Part shown: positions 18,225 through 26,861 of the stretch, in pieces
Position numbering within the stretch: the stretch's first letter is position 1
Layout of the letters: every line of letters begins with the position of its first letter
Assembly: GCA_036258055.1 (NCBI GenBank)
Contig: DATAEK010000140.1
Coordinates: forward strand, 3,228-67,227
Origin: DATAEK01 sp036258055
GTDB taxonomy: Bacteria > Acidobacteriota > Vicinamibacteria > Vicinamibacterales > 2-12-FULL-66-21
DNA length: 64,000 nucleotides
Direction of reading: 5' to 3'
Made by a program: the position numbers and the translations under genes
The notes under the pieces: generated by a model
Databases searched by the model: none
What the model was told of the DNA's origin: nothing
What the model saw: only the letters and a program-made list of their open reading frames with translations

Positions 18225-18503
18225 ATGTTCGGTTCTATCGGGATGCCCGAGCTCGTCATCATTCTGATGATTGCGCTGATCATTTTCGGGCCCCGGAAGT
18301 TGCCCGAGCTCGGCCGGTCGCTCGGCAAGAGTCTCGGTGAGTTCAAGCGCGCGTCCAACGAGCTGCGCAACACCCTCGACGAAGAGATTCGACTGGAAGA
18401 ACAGCGGAGCACTCCTCCGCGCCCGGCCGAACAACGGGCGGCCGACCAGCAGGAATCCCAACAGGAATCCCAAGGGGTCCCCCGGCAGACGGGTAGCGCG
18501 TAG
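18225..18503 (+). CDS. tatA: Twin-arginine translocase subunit TatA
   Basis: A 92-residue protein starting MFGSIGMPELVIILMIALII, with the hallmark short membrane helix, the FGPRKLPELGRSLGKSLGEF hinge and amphipathic helix, and a charged, Gln-rich tail. TatA forms the pore that moves folded proteins across the inner membrane with TatC. The start is ATG 18225 with AAGGAT seven nt upstream; in-frame ATG/GTG codons further upstream overlap the promoter. tatC follows 5 bp later. No separate tatB is seen, so this subunit may serve both TatA and TatB roles. Confidence 0.93.
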   Translation: MFGSIGMPELVIILMIALIIFGPRKLPELGRSLGKSLGEFKRASNELRNTLDEEIRLEEQRSTPPRPAEQRAADQQESQQESQGVPRQTGSA

Positions 18504-18508
18504 GCGTC

Positions 18509-19336
18509 ATGGCCCTGGTGCCATTCCCGTCCGCGTCACCGACGCCTCCAGACCGGGACGAACCGCTGATCGAACTGACCGACGCCGACGAGCTCGAAAA
18601 CGGCGGCGCCAAGATGTCGTTTCTGGAGCATCTCGACGAGCTCCGGAACCGGCTCATTGCGTGCGCCTGGGCACTCGGCGTCTCGTGCCTCATCGCCTAC
18701 ATCTTCATCAACCGCATCTTCACCTTCGTCATGCACCCCCTCCAGGAGCTGCTGCCGGACGGGGGAAAGTTGGTGTACACCGAAGGCCCCGAGGCCTTCA
18801 TGCTCTACGTGAAGATCGGCGGCCTGGCCGGGCTGATGCTGGCGGTGCCGTTCATCCTCTGGCAGCTCTGGCTGTTCATCTCGCCGGGTCTCTACACCTA
18901 CGAGAAGAAGTTCGCCGTGCCGTTCGTCCTGTTCTCGACCTTCTTCTTCTTTCTCGGCGCGGTCTTCTCGCACTACGTCGCGTTTCCGTGGACCTGGAAG
19001 TTCTTCATCAGCTTCCAGACCGACTACATGCAATTCATGCCGAAGATCGGCCCGGCATTCTCGCTGTACGTGAAGATGATGCTCGGCTTCGGTCTGATCT
19101 TTCAGATGCCGACGCTCGTGTTCTTCCTGTCACGAATGGGCCTCGTCTCGGCTCGCCTGCTGACCCGGCACTTCAAGTACGCCGTTCTCGTGATCTTCGT
19201 CATCGCCGCCGTCATCAGCCCCGGCACCGACGTGATGTCGCAGCTCATGATGGCCATCCCGATGCTCGGTCTGTACGCCTTGAGCATCCTCGTCGCGTTC
19301 TTCTTCGGCAAGTCCTCGTCGAGCGAAGCGGCCTGA
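18509..19336 (+). CDS. tatC: Twin-arginine translocase subunit TatC
   Basis: A 275-residue polytopic protein with six membrane segments. The signature start of the domain is MSFLEHLDELRNRLIACAWA (about residue 36). EGPEAFMLYVKIGGLAGLML and the P-region ISPGTDVMSQLMMAIPMLGL follow, all typical of TatC. TatC binds the twin-arginine signal peptide and recruits TatA. An N-terminal extension of about 35 residues, acidic and proline-rich, precedes the conserved domain; the domain's own MSFLEH methionine is an alternative start, but the ATG at 18509 sits five bases after tatA. Confidence 0.95.
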   Translation: MALVPFPSASPTPPDRDEPLIELTDADELENGGAKMSFLEHLDELRNRLIACAWALGVSCLIAYIFINRIFTFVMHPLQELLPDGGKLVYTEGPEAFMLYVKIGGLAGLMLAVPFILWQLWLFISPGLYTYEKKFAVPFVLFSTFFFFLGAVFSHYVAFPWTWKFFISFQTDYMQFMPKIGPAFSLYVKMMLGFGLIFQMPTLVFFLSRMGLVSARLLTRHFKYAVLVIFVIAAVISPGTDVMSQLMMAIPMLGLYALSILVAFFFGKSSSSEAA

Positions 19337-19399
19337 GCTCGCGGGCCTCGCTTCGTTGACCGCCTCGCCAGCCCGCGCTCGTCGTATAGTGACGGGAGC

Positions 19400-20539
19400 A
19401 TGCTGGTTTGTCGTCGCGCGGGACAGATCTGCATGGCCGTGGCGATCACGCTCCTGTCCGCGCCGCTTCACGCGCAGCCGGTTCGGTCTCAACCCGTAAC
19501 CACTCCACCGCCGTCGCAGACGCGGCCCGCAACCACGACAGATCTCGGCGATACGGGATTGTGGTTCGTGCCGACGGGCGAAGTCCTGCCTGCGCGTGAC
19601 TGGTCGCTTGGCGCCTACGAGGTCAACGTCGACTACGAACAGGGTTTTACCGACGTCTCGAACTGGGCGGTGACATTCGCCGCTGGTCTTCGTGGCCGCA
19701 TGGAAGTCTTCGGTGCCTGGTCGCTCGTGACTCGCATCGATCGGGACGTCCGCCCGCTGTTCTTTCCAACCGCCGCGGGCTCCTCGATCGACGCGGGCGG
19801 CGTGGTCAACGAATATCCATTCGTGTCGCGCGGATGGTCCGGAAACAGGCTCGGCGATCTCCGGATCGGCGCCAAGATCAAACTGGTGTCCCAGCATCAC
19901 GGATCGCCCGCGGCGCTCGCGCTTCGCGGACTGATCAAGACTCCGACGGCCAGCGACAGCCATGGTGCGGGCACAGGCAAGCCCGATCTGGCGTTCGACG
20001 CGGTTGTCAGCACGGAGGTCAATCAGCGGTTCGAGTTGGCGGGATTCGGCGGTTTCATCGCACGTGGTGATCCGGACGCGTTCGATCTGACGAACGGGAT
20101 CCGCTGGGGTGCCGGGGTTGCGATGCCCACGCGCAAGCCGTTGCGGCTGACCGCGGAACTCCACGGCGAGAAGTACGTCGATGACGAGGTCGCTGTCCGC
20201 GGATCGCCGGCTGGTGTGGCGGCGCTCGTCGCGGCATCGTCGAGGCAGAAGAGCCCGATTTACGCCTCGCTGGGCCTGACGTGGATGGGATCGAGCGGCA
20301 TGTTTGCGGGCGCTGGCATCAACTGGAACTTGAACATGAGGCGCCGAAGCGACCTGGGGGCCTTCGGCGATCGCACGGGCGATCCGTCGGGTCTGCAGGT
20401 CAGAGTTGGCTTTCATCGTGGCGTTCGCGTTCGCGTAACGCCTCCGCCGCCGACCGTTGGAGAGCCCTCGACTACTGCGGGGTCACCCGAGCCGCCCGTT
20501 TGCGGAAAGCTGCCCGTGGTCGTCCGTTTTCAGCGCTAG
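19400..20539 (+). CDS. Exported, probably outer-membrane beta-barrel-like protein
   Basis: A 379-residue protein with a signal peptide ending near SAPLHAQ. The mature part alternates short amphipathic strands with many Gly and aromatic residues (for example WFVPTGEVLPARDWSLGAYE, GLTWMGSSGMFAGAGINWN), which suggests an outer-membrane barrel. The C-terminus is Pro-rich (PPPPTVGEP) and ends GKLPVVVRFQR. I know of no function. Some acidobacterial relatives of this kind continue into an OmpA-like domain, so this may be a shortened form; that is from memory. TATAGT at 19385-19390 lies so close to ATG 19400 that ATG 19433 (MAVAITLLSAP) is a real alternative start. Confidence 0.6.
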   Translation: MLVCRRAGQICMAVAITLLSAPLHAQPVRSQPVTTPPPSQTRPATTTDLGDTGLWFVPTGEVLPARDWSLGAYEVNVDYEQGFTDVSNWAVTFAAGLRGRMEVFGAWSLVTRIDRDVRPLFFPTAAGSSIDAGGVVNEYPFVSRGWSGNRLGDLRIGAKIKLVSQHHGSPAALALRGLIKTPTASDSHGAGTGKPDLAFDAVVSTEVNQRFELAGFGGFIARGDPDAFDLTNGIRWGAGVAMPTRKPLRLTAELHGEKYVDDEVAVRGSPAGVAALVAASSRQKSPIYASLGLTWMGSSGMFAGAGINWNLNMRRRSDLGAFGDRTGDPSGLQVRVGFHRGVRVRVTPPPPTVGEPSTTAGSPEPPVCGKLPVVVRFQR

Positions 20540-20602
20540 GGCGTCGCACCTCGGAGCGTCGGACTGAGCACGTAACTTTTCGATTACGATGTCGCACCGT
20601 CG

Positions 20603-21583
20603 ATGGTGATCAAGGCCTCAGCCGCAACGGAAATACGCGCGCTCATCGCCACCCTCAGCGACCCGGACGGAGTCCGGCGCGAAACGGCCATCGCCCGTCT
20701 GGCGGTCATCGGATCGCGAGCCGTCGAACGATTGCTCGCCGCGTATGCCGAGACGCCCGAACGCGAACCGCGTGTGGCGATGCTGCGCGTCCTCGAGTCG
20801 CTGGCCGATCGGCGCGGGCTTCCGATCGCCCGCGCGGCGATCAGAAGCGGAGGCGACGTGGCCGTCGCCGGAGCCGGCGTGTTGCGCGCCCTCCTCGATT
20901 CGCCGCACGCCCAGGTTGCCGCCGACGCACTCGATGCGCTCGTCAGTACGGCGCTCGACCCGTCGTCGACGCGACACGTGCGTCAAGCGGCCGCGGAGGC
21001 GCTGCGGGACGCGGCGCCGGACGTTCGCGCGCGCGTCGCAGGAGCGCTCGAACGCGATCCGGCGGCGGAGGCTCTCGAGGACGACCCCATCGAAGCCGTC
21101 TGGAAGGACGCGCTCGATGGCCGCTTGCCCGACAGCCCTGCATTGCTACGGCCCGCCGTCGCGAAGCTGGCGGCGAAAGCGCCGCTGACCTCGCTGCAAA
21201 AGCTGGTCGACGCCATTCGCGCGCGTGAAGCCGCCGCGGCCGGCCGCGGGGACTGGCAGGCGCTGCGCGGGGCGATCCATCAGGCGCTCGCGCTCCGCGG
21301 CAGCCGGCTCGCGCTCTACGATCTCCGTGAAACGGTCGCCGCGACCTCGGCGACACTGCCCGCTTCGTTCCTCGCCGCGCTGCAGGTGATTGGGGACGTG
21401 TCGTGCCTCGAACCGCTGGCACTCGCGTATCACCGCGTGCCGAAAACGGAATCGTGGTGGCGGGGTCAGGCCGCGGGCGCGTTTCGCGCAATCGTGAAGC
21501 GCGAGCGAATCACGCGACGACATGCCGCGCTGAAGCGGATTCTCGATCGGTGGCCGGAGTCAGCCTCGTCGCTGATGCGATAG
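20603..21583 (+). CDS. HEAT-repeat protein
   Basis: A 326-residue, Ala/Arg/Leu-rich, all-helical protein made of repeated 30-40-residue units, for example IRALIATLSDPDGVRRETAI, AVERLLAAYAETPEREPRV and VAADALDALVSTALDPSSTR. Such solenoids usually bind other proteins. There is no signal peptide or membrane segment, so it is probably cytoplasmic. It stands 63 bp after the barrel-like gene on the same strand. The specific role is unknown. The start could also be GTG at 20606. Confidence 0.65.
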   Translation: MVIKASAATEIRALIATLSDPDGVRRETAIARLAVIGSRAVERLLAAYAETPEREPRVAMLRVLESLADRRGLPIARAAIRSGGDVAVAGAGVLRALLDSPHAQVAADALDALVSTALDPSSTRHVRQAAAEALRDAAPDVRARVAGALERDPAAEALEDDPIEAVWKDALDGRLPDSPALLRPAVAKLAAKAPLTSLQKLVDAIRAREAAAAGRGDWQALRGAIHQALALRGSRLALYDLRETVAATSATLPASFLAALQVIGDVSCLEPLALAYHRVPKTESWWRGQAAGAFRAIVKRERITRRHAALKRILDRWPESASSLMR

Positions 21584-21615
21584 GCTCGCGCCCGGCTTTC
21601 AGGTCTCTCGCTCTC

Positions 21616-24057
21616 TCAACCCTGTTTTGGAGTCCTCGCACCGGCCGCGACCGGCGTCAGGGCATCATTCACGCGGTTGGCGAAGGTATCGACGGCCCAG
21701 TCCTTGACCTCGACTCGCGGGACGAGCGCAGGGTCGAATGACTGTGACACCGTGCGTTCGACGCACCCGCAGCCGAACCGCCAGCGCGGACGGACGGCTT
21801 CAGCCACACGTCGATCGACCGCACCATATGGGTAGGCGAAGCCCGTGACAGGCCGGCCGATCACTCTTTCAAGCGCCGCCCGGCTGTTTTCTGTTTCTTC
21901 CCGGACGACCTCATCGGGCTGGCAGGTGAGCGCGAGGTGATTGATCGTGTGCGCACCGACGTCCATCCCGGGCGTACGGGCAAGGCTGCGGACTTGGTCA
22001 GCCTGCAGCGGACGGCGCCGCAGCGTGCGCGCGCCGCTCCAATCGAGCAGCGCGCCGATCGATTGATCGCGCTCCAAGAGACTCGCTCGCACGAGGAGAG
22101 GGTGAAGCGAGTCGTGGGCAGCTCGACGTTCCTCCGCAGACCCGACAGGAAGCCTCACAGACTGCCCGGCAACATGAATGTCCAACGACGGAGGCAGCGA
22201 CGGCGTGTCGAGCAGCACGCGCTCCAGGGTGTCCCACCAGTACTCGCCGGGTTCATCCAGCCATCGGGTGGTCAGAAAGAACGTGGCTGGCATACCGAGG
22301 CGTTCCATCGCGGGCGCCGCCATGACGAGGTTGTCCGTATAGCCGTCGTCGAAGGTGAGCGCGACGGCACGATCGGGCAGGTCCTCGGGCGCCGCGCCGA
22401 GCATCTCTTCGAGAGGCATGACGGTGCAGTGCGATTTCAACCACATCAGCTGCTCAGTGAAGTGGTCCGGCGACACATTCAGCGTGTGAACGTCGGCATC
22501 AGATTCAATCCGGTGATACAGCAGCACGAGGCCGCGCGCCGCCCCTCGCGCACGCACCCGCCTTTGTGTAGTTGTCGTCTTTCGCGCTCGAACGCCGGTG
22601 AGCGCCGGAAAGTACGGGTCGACCCGATCGAACTCCGCATCACCGAGTTCCTCGGCGGCGATGCCTTCCAGAAACGCCACGTTGGTTTGGACGTTGCCGT
22701 AGGTGACCGTGTCGACGTCGGCCGCGCCGAAGACCGTCTCGAAAAGCCGTCGAGCGCCCGCGGGCGTCATGCGCCAGAAGTCCCCGTCGGCCCCGTACTC
22801 GAGGCAGACACGGCTCGCGGCCGGAACCGTCGCCAGCAGCACGCCGCCTGCCCGGAGAATTCGCCTGCACTCGAGCAGCACCGCGCTGACATCGTCGATG
22901 ACGTGCAGAGTCTGAGTCAGGATGACGCAATCGTAGCGGTCGGACGCGATGCCAGGCGCGTGCCGCAGATCGGCGACAACGGTCGCGCGCGGATTCGACT
23001 CGTCGAGGTCCACGACATCGGACGTCGTCACGCGACATCCGCCGAACCGCCGCGTGAAATCATTCTCCTGAACTTCGAGTACCAACCCCTTCACGTCCGA
23101 GGCGTGTTCGATCAGAAAGTCGTCGATGTAGCGACGATCGACCGGCGCTCCCCGTTCGTATCCCCAATCCCGGCTGATCGGATCCTGCCGTCGCAGATCG
23201 CCCCAGTCCATGTCCCCAAAGCCATACGCGTTCAGCCATGCCCTCGCATCCGCGATGGCGCCGCGCAATCGATCGAGCTCCGCGGCATCGCCCGGCCGTC
23301 GCCCGGCAAGCGCGCGATGCTCTTTACGAATTGACGCAGCCGCCCGCTCGCGGCCGATCACGACGGCTTCAGTTTCTGCCTGCATCGCCGCACGATGCCG
23401 GTCGAGGATGGACTCGAGGGCACCGCGATAGCCCGGGTGATCGATGAACGGCTGCCAGTACGCCTGCGCCACGTCGACCGAGGCGACAACCTGCGAGGCC
23501 ATGCGCGACGGCCGTTGAGCGAGCAGTTGCAACCTGACGTCGTAGCTGGCTGCAAATTCGAGCGACGCGTCGGTCGGGTGGAGATGCGGCCAGGCGCCGG
23601 ATCGCACGGCGACAACCGGAGGCGCCGACGGCGGGTCGGCAACCAGTTCGCTGAACGACACGCCTGGAGTCCAGATCGCGGAGTGCAAGCCGTCAGGGGA
23701 CCGTGCCGTTACGACCCCGGCCGCGCAAACCAGATCTGCGCTCTCAGCCAATGCACCGGCGAGGATGGCCACGGCGTCGCGATCGAGAACGTAGCCGGTC
23801 GGCACGATCAGGACGCCGGTTTCACCCGCCGTTGCCGCGGCCGCGTCGATCGCCGCCGCCAAGCCATCTCCTCGTACGACGATGGCGCCGGCTCGCTGTG
23901 CAGCCGCATCGAGGATGGAAGGGGCGGATGTTCGAATCGAGACGGCGAGCAGAATCGGCGCGGCGTGACTCTGCCGGCGTGCGCTGTCAATCGTGCGTAC
24001 GAGCGCCAGCGCCCCTTCCCCGCACTCGATAACGATCGACCAGCGTTCCGGATTCAT
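21616..24057 (-). CDS. Fusion of degenerate GT2-like domain, SAM methyltransferase and polysaccharide deacetylase
   Basis: An 813-residue protein with three parts. Residues 1-200 look like a GT-A glycosyltransferase fold without a DXD motif (IVPTGYVL where it should be), so that part is probably inactive. A class I methyltransferase occupies about 320-495, with the glycan-locus pattern LVLEVQENDFTRRFGG, VILTQTLHVIDDV and GDFWRMTPAGARRLFE. A NodB-type deacetylase occupies about 505-813: TFDDG (568-572), HTINH (703-707), AYPYG (741-745), all key residues kept. It probably modifies or caps the exported polysaccharide. The start ATG 24057 overlaps the upstream GT2 stop (ATGA). It is last in the ABC-exporter operon. 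Confidence 0.85.
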   Translation of the reverse strand: MNPERWSIVIECGEGALALVRTIDSARRQSHAAPILLAVSIRTSAPSILDAAAQRAGAIVVRGDGLAAAIDAAAATAGETGVLIVPTGYVLDRDAVAILAGALAESADLVCAAGVVTARSPDGLHSAIWTPGVSFSELVADPPSAPPVVAVRSGAWPHLHPTDASLEFAASYDVRLQLLAQRPSRMASQVVASVDVAQAYWQPFIDHPGYRGALESILDRHRAAMQAETEAVVIGRERAAASIRKEHRALAGRRPGDAAELDRLRGAIADARAWLNAYGFGDMDWGDLRRQDPISRDWGYERGAPVDRRYIDDFLIEHASDVKGLVLEVQENDFTRRFGGCRVTTSDVVDLDESNPRATVVADLRHAPGIASDRYDCVILTQTLHVIDDVSAVLLECRRILRAGGVLLATVPAASRVCLEYGADGDFWRMTPAGARRLFETVFGAADVDTVTYGNVQTNVAFLEGIAAEELGDAEFDRVDPYFPALTGVRARKTTTTQRRVRARGAARGLVLLYHRIESDADVHTLNVSPDHFTEQLMWLKSHCTVMPLEEMLGAAPEDLPDRAVALTFDDGYTDNLVMAAPAMERLGMPATFFLTTRWLDEPGEYWWDTLERVLLDTPSLPPSLDIHVAGQSVRLPVGSAEERRAAHDSLHPLLVRASLLERDQSIGALLDWSGARTLRRRPLQADQVRSLARTPGMDVGAHTINHLALTCQPDEVVREETENSRAALERVIGRPVTGFAYPYGAVDRRVAEAVRPRWRFGCGCVERTVSQSFDPALVPRVEVKDWAVDTFANRVNDALTPVAAGARTPKQG

Positions 24058-25259
24058 GGGTTCGAGCGGTTCAACGCACCGTAGAGTCGCCGGAGTGGTC
24101 CAGTGATGCGCCAGCTCCACGATTGCCGCAACGACATGATCTCGGCGTCGAGATGAGAGACGTGGCCGTTCAGCTCGGACACGTGTGACGCAAGCCGATC
24201 GCGAGCCGAGGATGCGTCGGTCAGGCGCGTCTCCAACTGCGCGAGCTCCGCGGTCATGGCTGCCCGCTGCTGTTCCGAGTGCGCTCGCAGTTCGTCCAGG
24301 CGTGCAGCCAGCGCACGCCGTTCGGATTCGAGCCTCCGGCTCTCCTCTGTCGCAGCGGCGAGCTGCGAGCCCAGGCGCTCGCGCTCCTGTCTGGCTTCGA
24401 CGAGCGGCCGGACGCGCTCGATTTTCGCCAGCTCCGCGGCGAGCTCCTCGCGCGCGCGTGCGAGCAAAGGCTCGAGCGACAGCATCCGTTCCTTTCGGAG
24501 CCGGATCACCTCTCGCCGGAGATCGGCAATCTCGTCGTCCTTGCGCGCGGCAACTTCCACGATGTGTTCGCGGTAGTAGGGTTCATGACGCGCGATCACC
24601 GTATGCAGCGGGACCGGATAGCCGGCTCCAACGCTCATCAGTCGGCTCATCGAATCCGCCCGTCGCCGGTACTCGAACAGAAACTCCGGGATGATCGCGC
24701 CGCGATAGCCCTTCTCGACGACGCGGAGCCAGAAATCCCAGTCCTCGCAGCCATCCCGCATCGACTCTTCGAAGCCGCCGACGGCATGAAAGACTTCGCG
24801 TCGGACGAGCGCCGCGCCGTTCACCATGTTGTTGACGAGCAGGTCCGTCAGCTCGCAGCGCTGTGGCGTCCACTCCCACGTTTCGTCGCCGAAGGCGCGC
24901 AGCCAATGCGACACGAAGCCAAGATCGGCATCCGCGTCGAGTCTCGCGACAGCCTTCTCGAACCAGGCGGGCGCGAGGCGGTCGTCCGCGTCGAGCGCGC
25001 AGAACAAGGCGCCCTCCGCCTGCGACGCTGCGAAGTTGCGCGCACCGGAGAGGCCACGATTCTCGATCCGGAAGATGCGCGTGCGAGGTGCAGCGCAGTT
25101 CCGAATCTGCTCCGCGGTTGCCGGATCCGTGGACCCGTCGTCGACGAGGATGATCTCGAAATCCTGAAACGTCTGCGCGAGCACGCTCCCGATCGCTTCG
25201 GCGAGGAAGGCGCCGTGATTGAAGCACGGCAGCAGGACGGAGATGCGCGGCGTGGACAT
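24054..25259 (-). CDS. GT2-family glycosyltransferase with C-terminal coiled coil
   Basis: A 401-residue protein. Residues 1-230 are a family-2 glycosyltransferase: ISVLLPCFNHGAFLAEAIGS, ILVDDGSTD, then DADD in CALDADDRLAP and the acceptor-side EDWDFWLRV. From about 235 to 375 it is a continuous Glu/Arg/Leu coiled coil, perhaps a length-control rod or a partner-binding arm. The end (SWSWRITGPLRRLYGAL) is often seen at the C-terminus of such enzymes. It acts in the cytoplasm on the growing polysaccharide. Its ATG shares one base with the stop of the ABC ATPase gene. Confidence 0.9.
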   Translation of the reverse strand: MSTPRISVLLPCFNHGAFLAEAIGSVLAQTFQDFEIILVDDGSTDPATAEQIRNCAAPRTRIFRIENRGLSGARNFAASQAEGALFCALDADDRLAPAWFEKAVARLDADADLGFVSHWLRAFGDETWEWTPQRCELTDLLVNNMVNGAALVRREVFHAVGGFEESMRDGCEDWDFWLRVVEKGYRGAIIPEFLFEYRRRADSMSRLMSVGAGYPVPLHTVIARHEPYYREHIVEVAARKDDEIADLRREVIRLRKERMLSLEPLLARAREELAAELAKIERVRPLVEARQERERLGSQLAAATEESRRLESERRALAARLDELRAHSEQQRAAMTAELAQLETRLTDASSARDRLASHVSELNGHVSHLDAEIMSLRQSWSWRITGPLRRLYGALNRSNP

Positions 25260-26029
25260 CAGGAATTGATCGTCGCGAGCTCCATCCGCGCCTCGTCCTC
25301 GGTCAGCAGCGACAGGTAGGTCTCGGCAACCTCGGCCGCCGGCCCGGCCATGATGATTCGGCCGCCTTCGAGCAGCAGGGCGCGGTCGCAGAACATCGCG
25401 ATCGTGCGCGGGTCGTGGCTCACGAGCAGCAGCGAATGACCCGCACGATGCAGCTCACGATACCGCGTCTGGCACCGCTCCTTGAAGCCGGCGTCTCCCA
25501 CGGCGAAGATCTCGTCGAGGATCAGGACTTCGCGCACGGCGCGAAAGGCCACCGCATACGCCAGCCGCGCCGCCATCCCGCTCGAATAATGACGCAGCTC
25601 GAGATTCGCGAAGCGTTCGAGATCCGCGAACGCGAGGATCTCGTCCTTCGCCGCCCTCAGCTCTCGGAGTGAAAGCCCCATCACGGTCCCGAGGAGCTCG
25701 ATGTTGTCGATGGCGTCGAGATCCGGGTTCCACCCTACGCCGAGCTCGAGGATCGGCGTGATCGGCGCACGGACGGAGACCTCCCCTGCGTCGCTGGGGT
25801 AGATCCCGGAGACGATCTTCAACAACGTGCTCTTGCCGCTGCCGTTTCGGCCCATCAGTCCCAGGCTCTCTCCGGGTCCAAGCTGAAAGCTGACGTCGTC
25901 GAGGACGCGGAGCCGCTCCTGCGGGCGGCGCCGGAACAGATCGAGCACGTGCTCACGGACCGTGTCGCGGCGAACAGAGGGAATCTTGAAGGTCTTCGAC
26001 ACGCCGCGGACCTCGACAATGGGCGTCAT
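25259..26029 (-). CDS. Polysaccharide ABC exporter ATP-binding subunit (Wzt/TagH-like)
   Basis: A 256-residue ABC ATPase: Walker A GRNGSGKST (60-68), signature YSSGM (148-152), Walker B VLILDE (168-173), and the ILELGVGWNPDLD motif characteristic of polysaccharide and teichoic-acid exporters. It lacks the extra C-terminal carbohydrate-binding domain that long Wzt proteins use to recognise a finished chain. It energises export of an undecaprenyl-linked glycan through the adjacent permease, whose stop is one base upstream. Confidence 0.92.
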   Translation of the reverse strand: MTPIVEVRGVSKTFKIPSVRRDTVREHVLDLFRRRPQERLRVLDDVSFQLGPGESLGLMGRNGSGKSTLLKIVSGIYPSDAGEVSVRAPITPILELGVGWNPDLDAIDNIELLGTVMGLSLRELRAAKDEILAFADLERFANLELRHYSSGMAARLAYAVAFRAVREVLILDEIFAVGDAGFKERCQTRYRELHRAGHSLLLVSHDPRTIAMFCDRALLLEGGRIIMAGPAAEVAETYLSLLTEDEARMELATINS

Positions 26030-26030
26030 G

Positions 26031-26822
26031 TCAGAGGTACTCCGCGACCCGTGGCGCGCCCGCCCGGTAAATGAGCGCGCCGATGGCGAAGATGGTCAAG
26101 GCCTCGACCGACAGCAGCGCGTGCGCGAGGAGCGACGGCACACGGCCGTCGACGAGCACGCTGCGCGAGAACAGCACGATCGGCGTGGGTGGCCAGAGGA
26201 ACAGGTAGACGTGCACGCGCTCCGGCAGGATGTCCAACGGATAAATGATCGGTGCGACGAAAAAGCCGGCGTGCGTGACTACTTCCCAGATCTGATTCAA
26301 GTCGCGATAGCGCATGAACAGCACGCTCGCGCCGAGCGAGAAGCCGGCAACGATCGCGAAGAAGTGCACCTGGTACAGGACGTACAGGGCGATGTCGAGC
26401 AGGCCGGGCGGGCGACCCGCCAGGATCAGGAACGTAATCAGCACGACAGAAAAGAGCGCGAGCGTGATCACCGCGTTCGAGGCCGACGTCACGACCACGA
26501 CCCACGACGGAAACCGGGCCTTGGTCAGCAAATACCCTTTTGCACGCAATGACAACAATCCTGTGCGCGTCGCCTCCTGAAAGAACTCGTACAGGAAGAG
26601 CCCGATGATCAGATCCAGCTTGTATTGGGGCTTACCCGGGAAGACGTAGGAAAAAACCGTCATCAGCACGAGAAACATCGATAACGGTTTCAGGAGCGCC
26701 CAGACGAAACCGCCGATCGTGCCGTGGTAGCGCGTGACGAAATCTGTACGGACGAGTGTCCACACGAGCCCCCCGAGATGACGCTGGCGGGGCGCGGTGC
26801 GCATCGTTGTTGCAAAGCTCAT
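26031..26822 (-). CDS. Polysaccharide ABC exporter permease (Wzm-like)
   Basis: A 263-residue ABC-2 type permease with six hydrophobic segments. Family features are VRTDFVTRYHGTIGGFVWAL near the N-terminus and FFVAPIIYPLDILPERV near the C-terminus. With the downstream ATPase it forms an O-antigen/capsule-type exporter in the inner membrane. It is first in the minus-strand operon exporter-ATPase-GT2-fusion protein, and is divergent from the GT4 gene at 26862. The short 39-bp gap between them leaves room only for overlapping promoters. Confidence 0.9.
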   Translation of the reverse strand: MSFATTMRTAPRQRHLGGLVWTLVRTDFVTRYHGTIGGFVWALLKPLSMFLVLMTVFSYVFPGKPQYKLDLIIGLFLYEFFQEATRTGLLSLRAKGYLLTKARFPSWVVVVTSASNAVITLALFSVVLITFLILAGRPPGLLDIALYVLYQVHFFAIVAGFSLGASVLFMRYRDLNQIWEVVTHAGFFVAPIIYPLDILPERVHVYLFLWPPTPIVLFSRSVLVDGRVPSLLAHALLSVEALTIFAIGALIYRAGAPRVAEYL

Positions 26823-26861
26823 GCTGAAAGAACCCTGTTACTATACGGCACCGGCTCGCAC

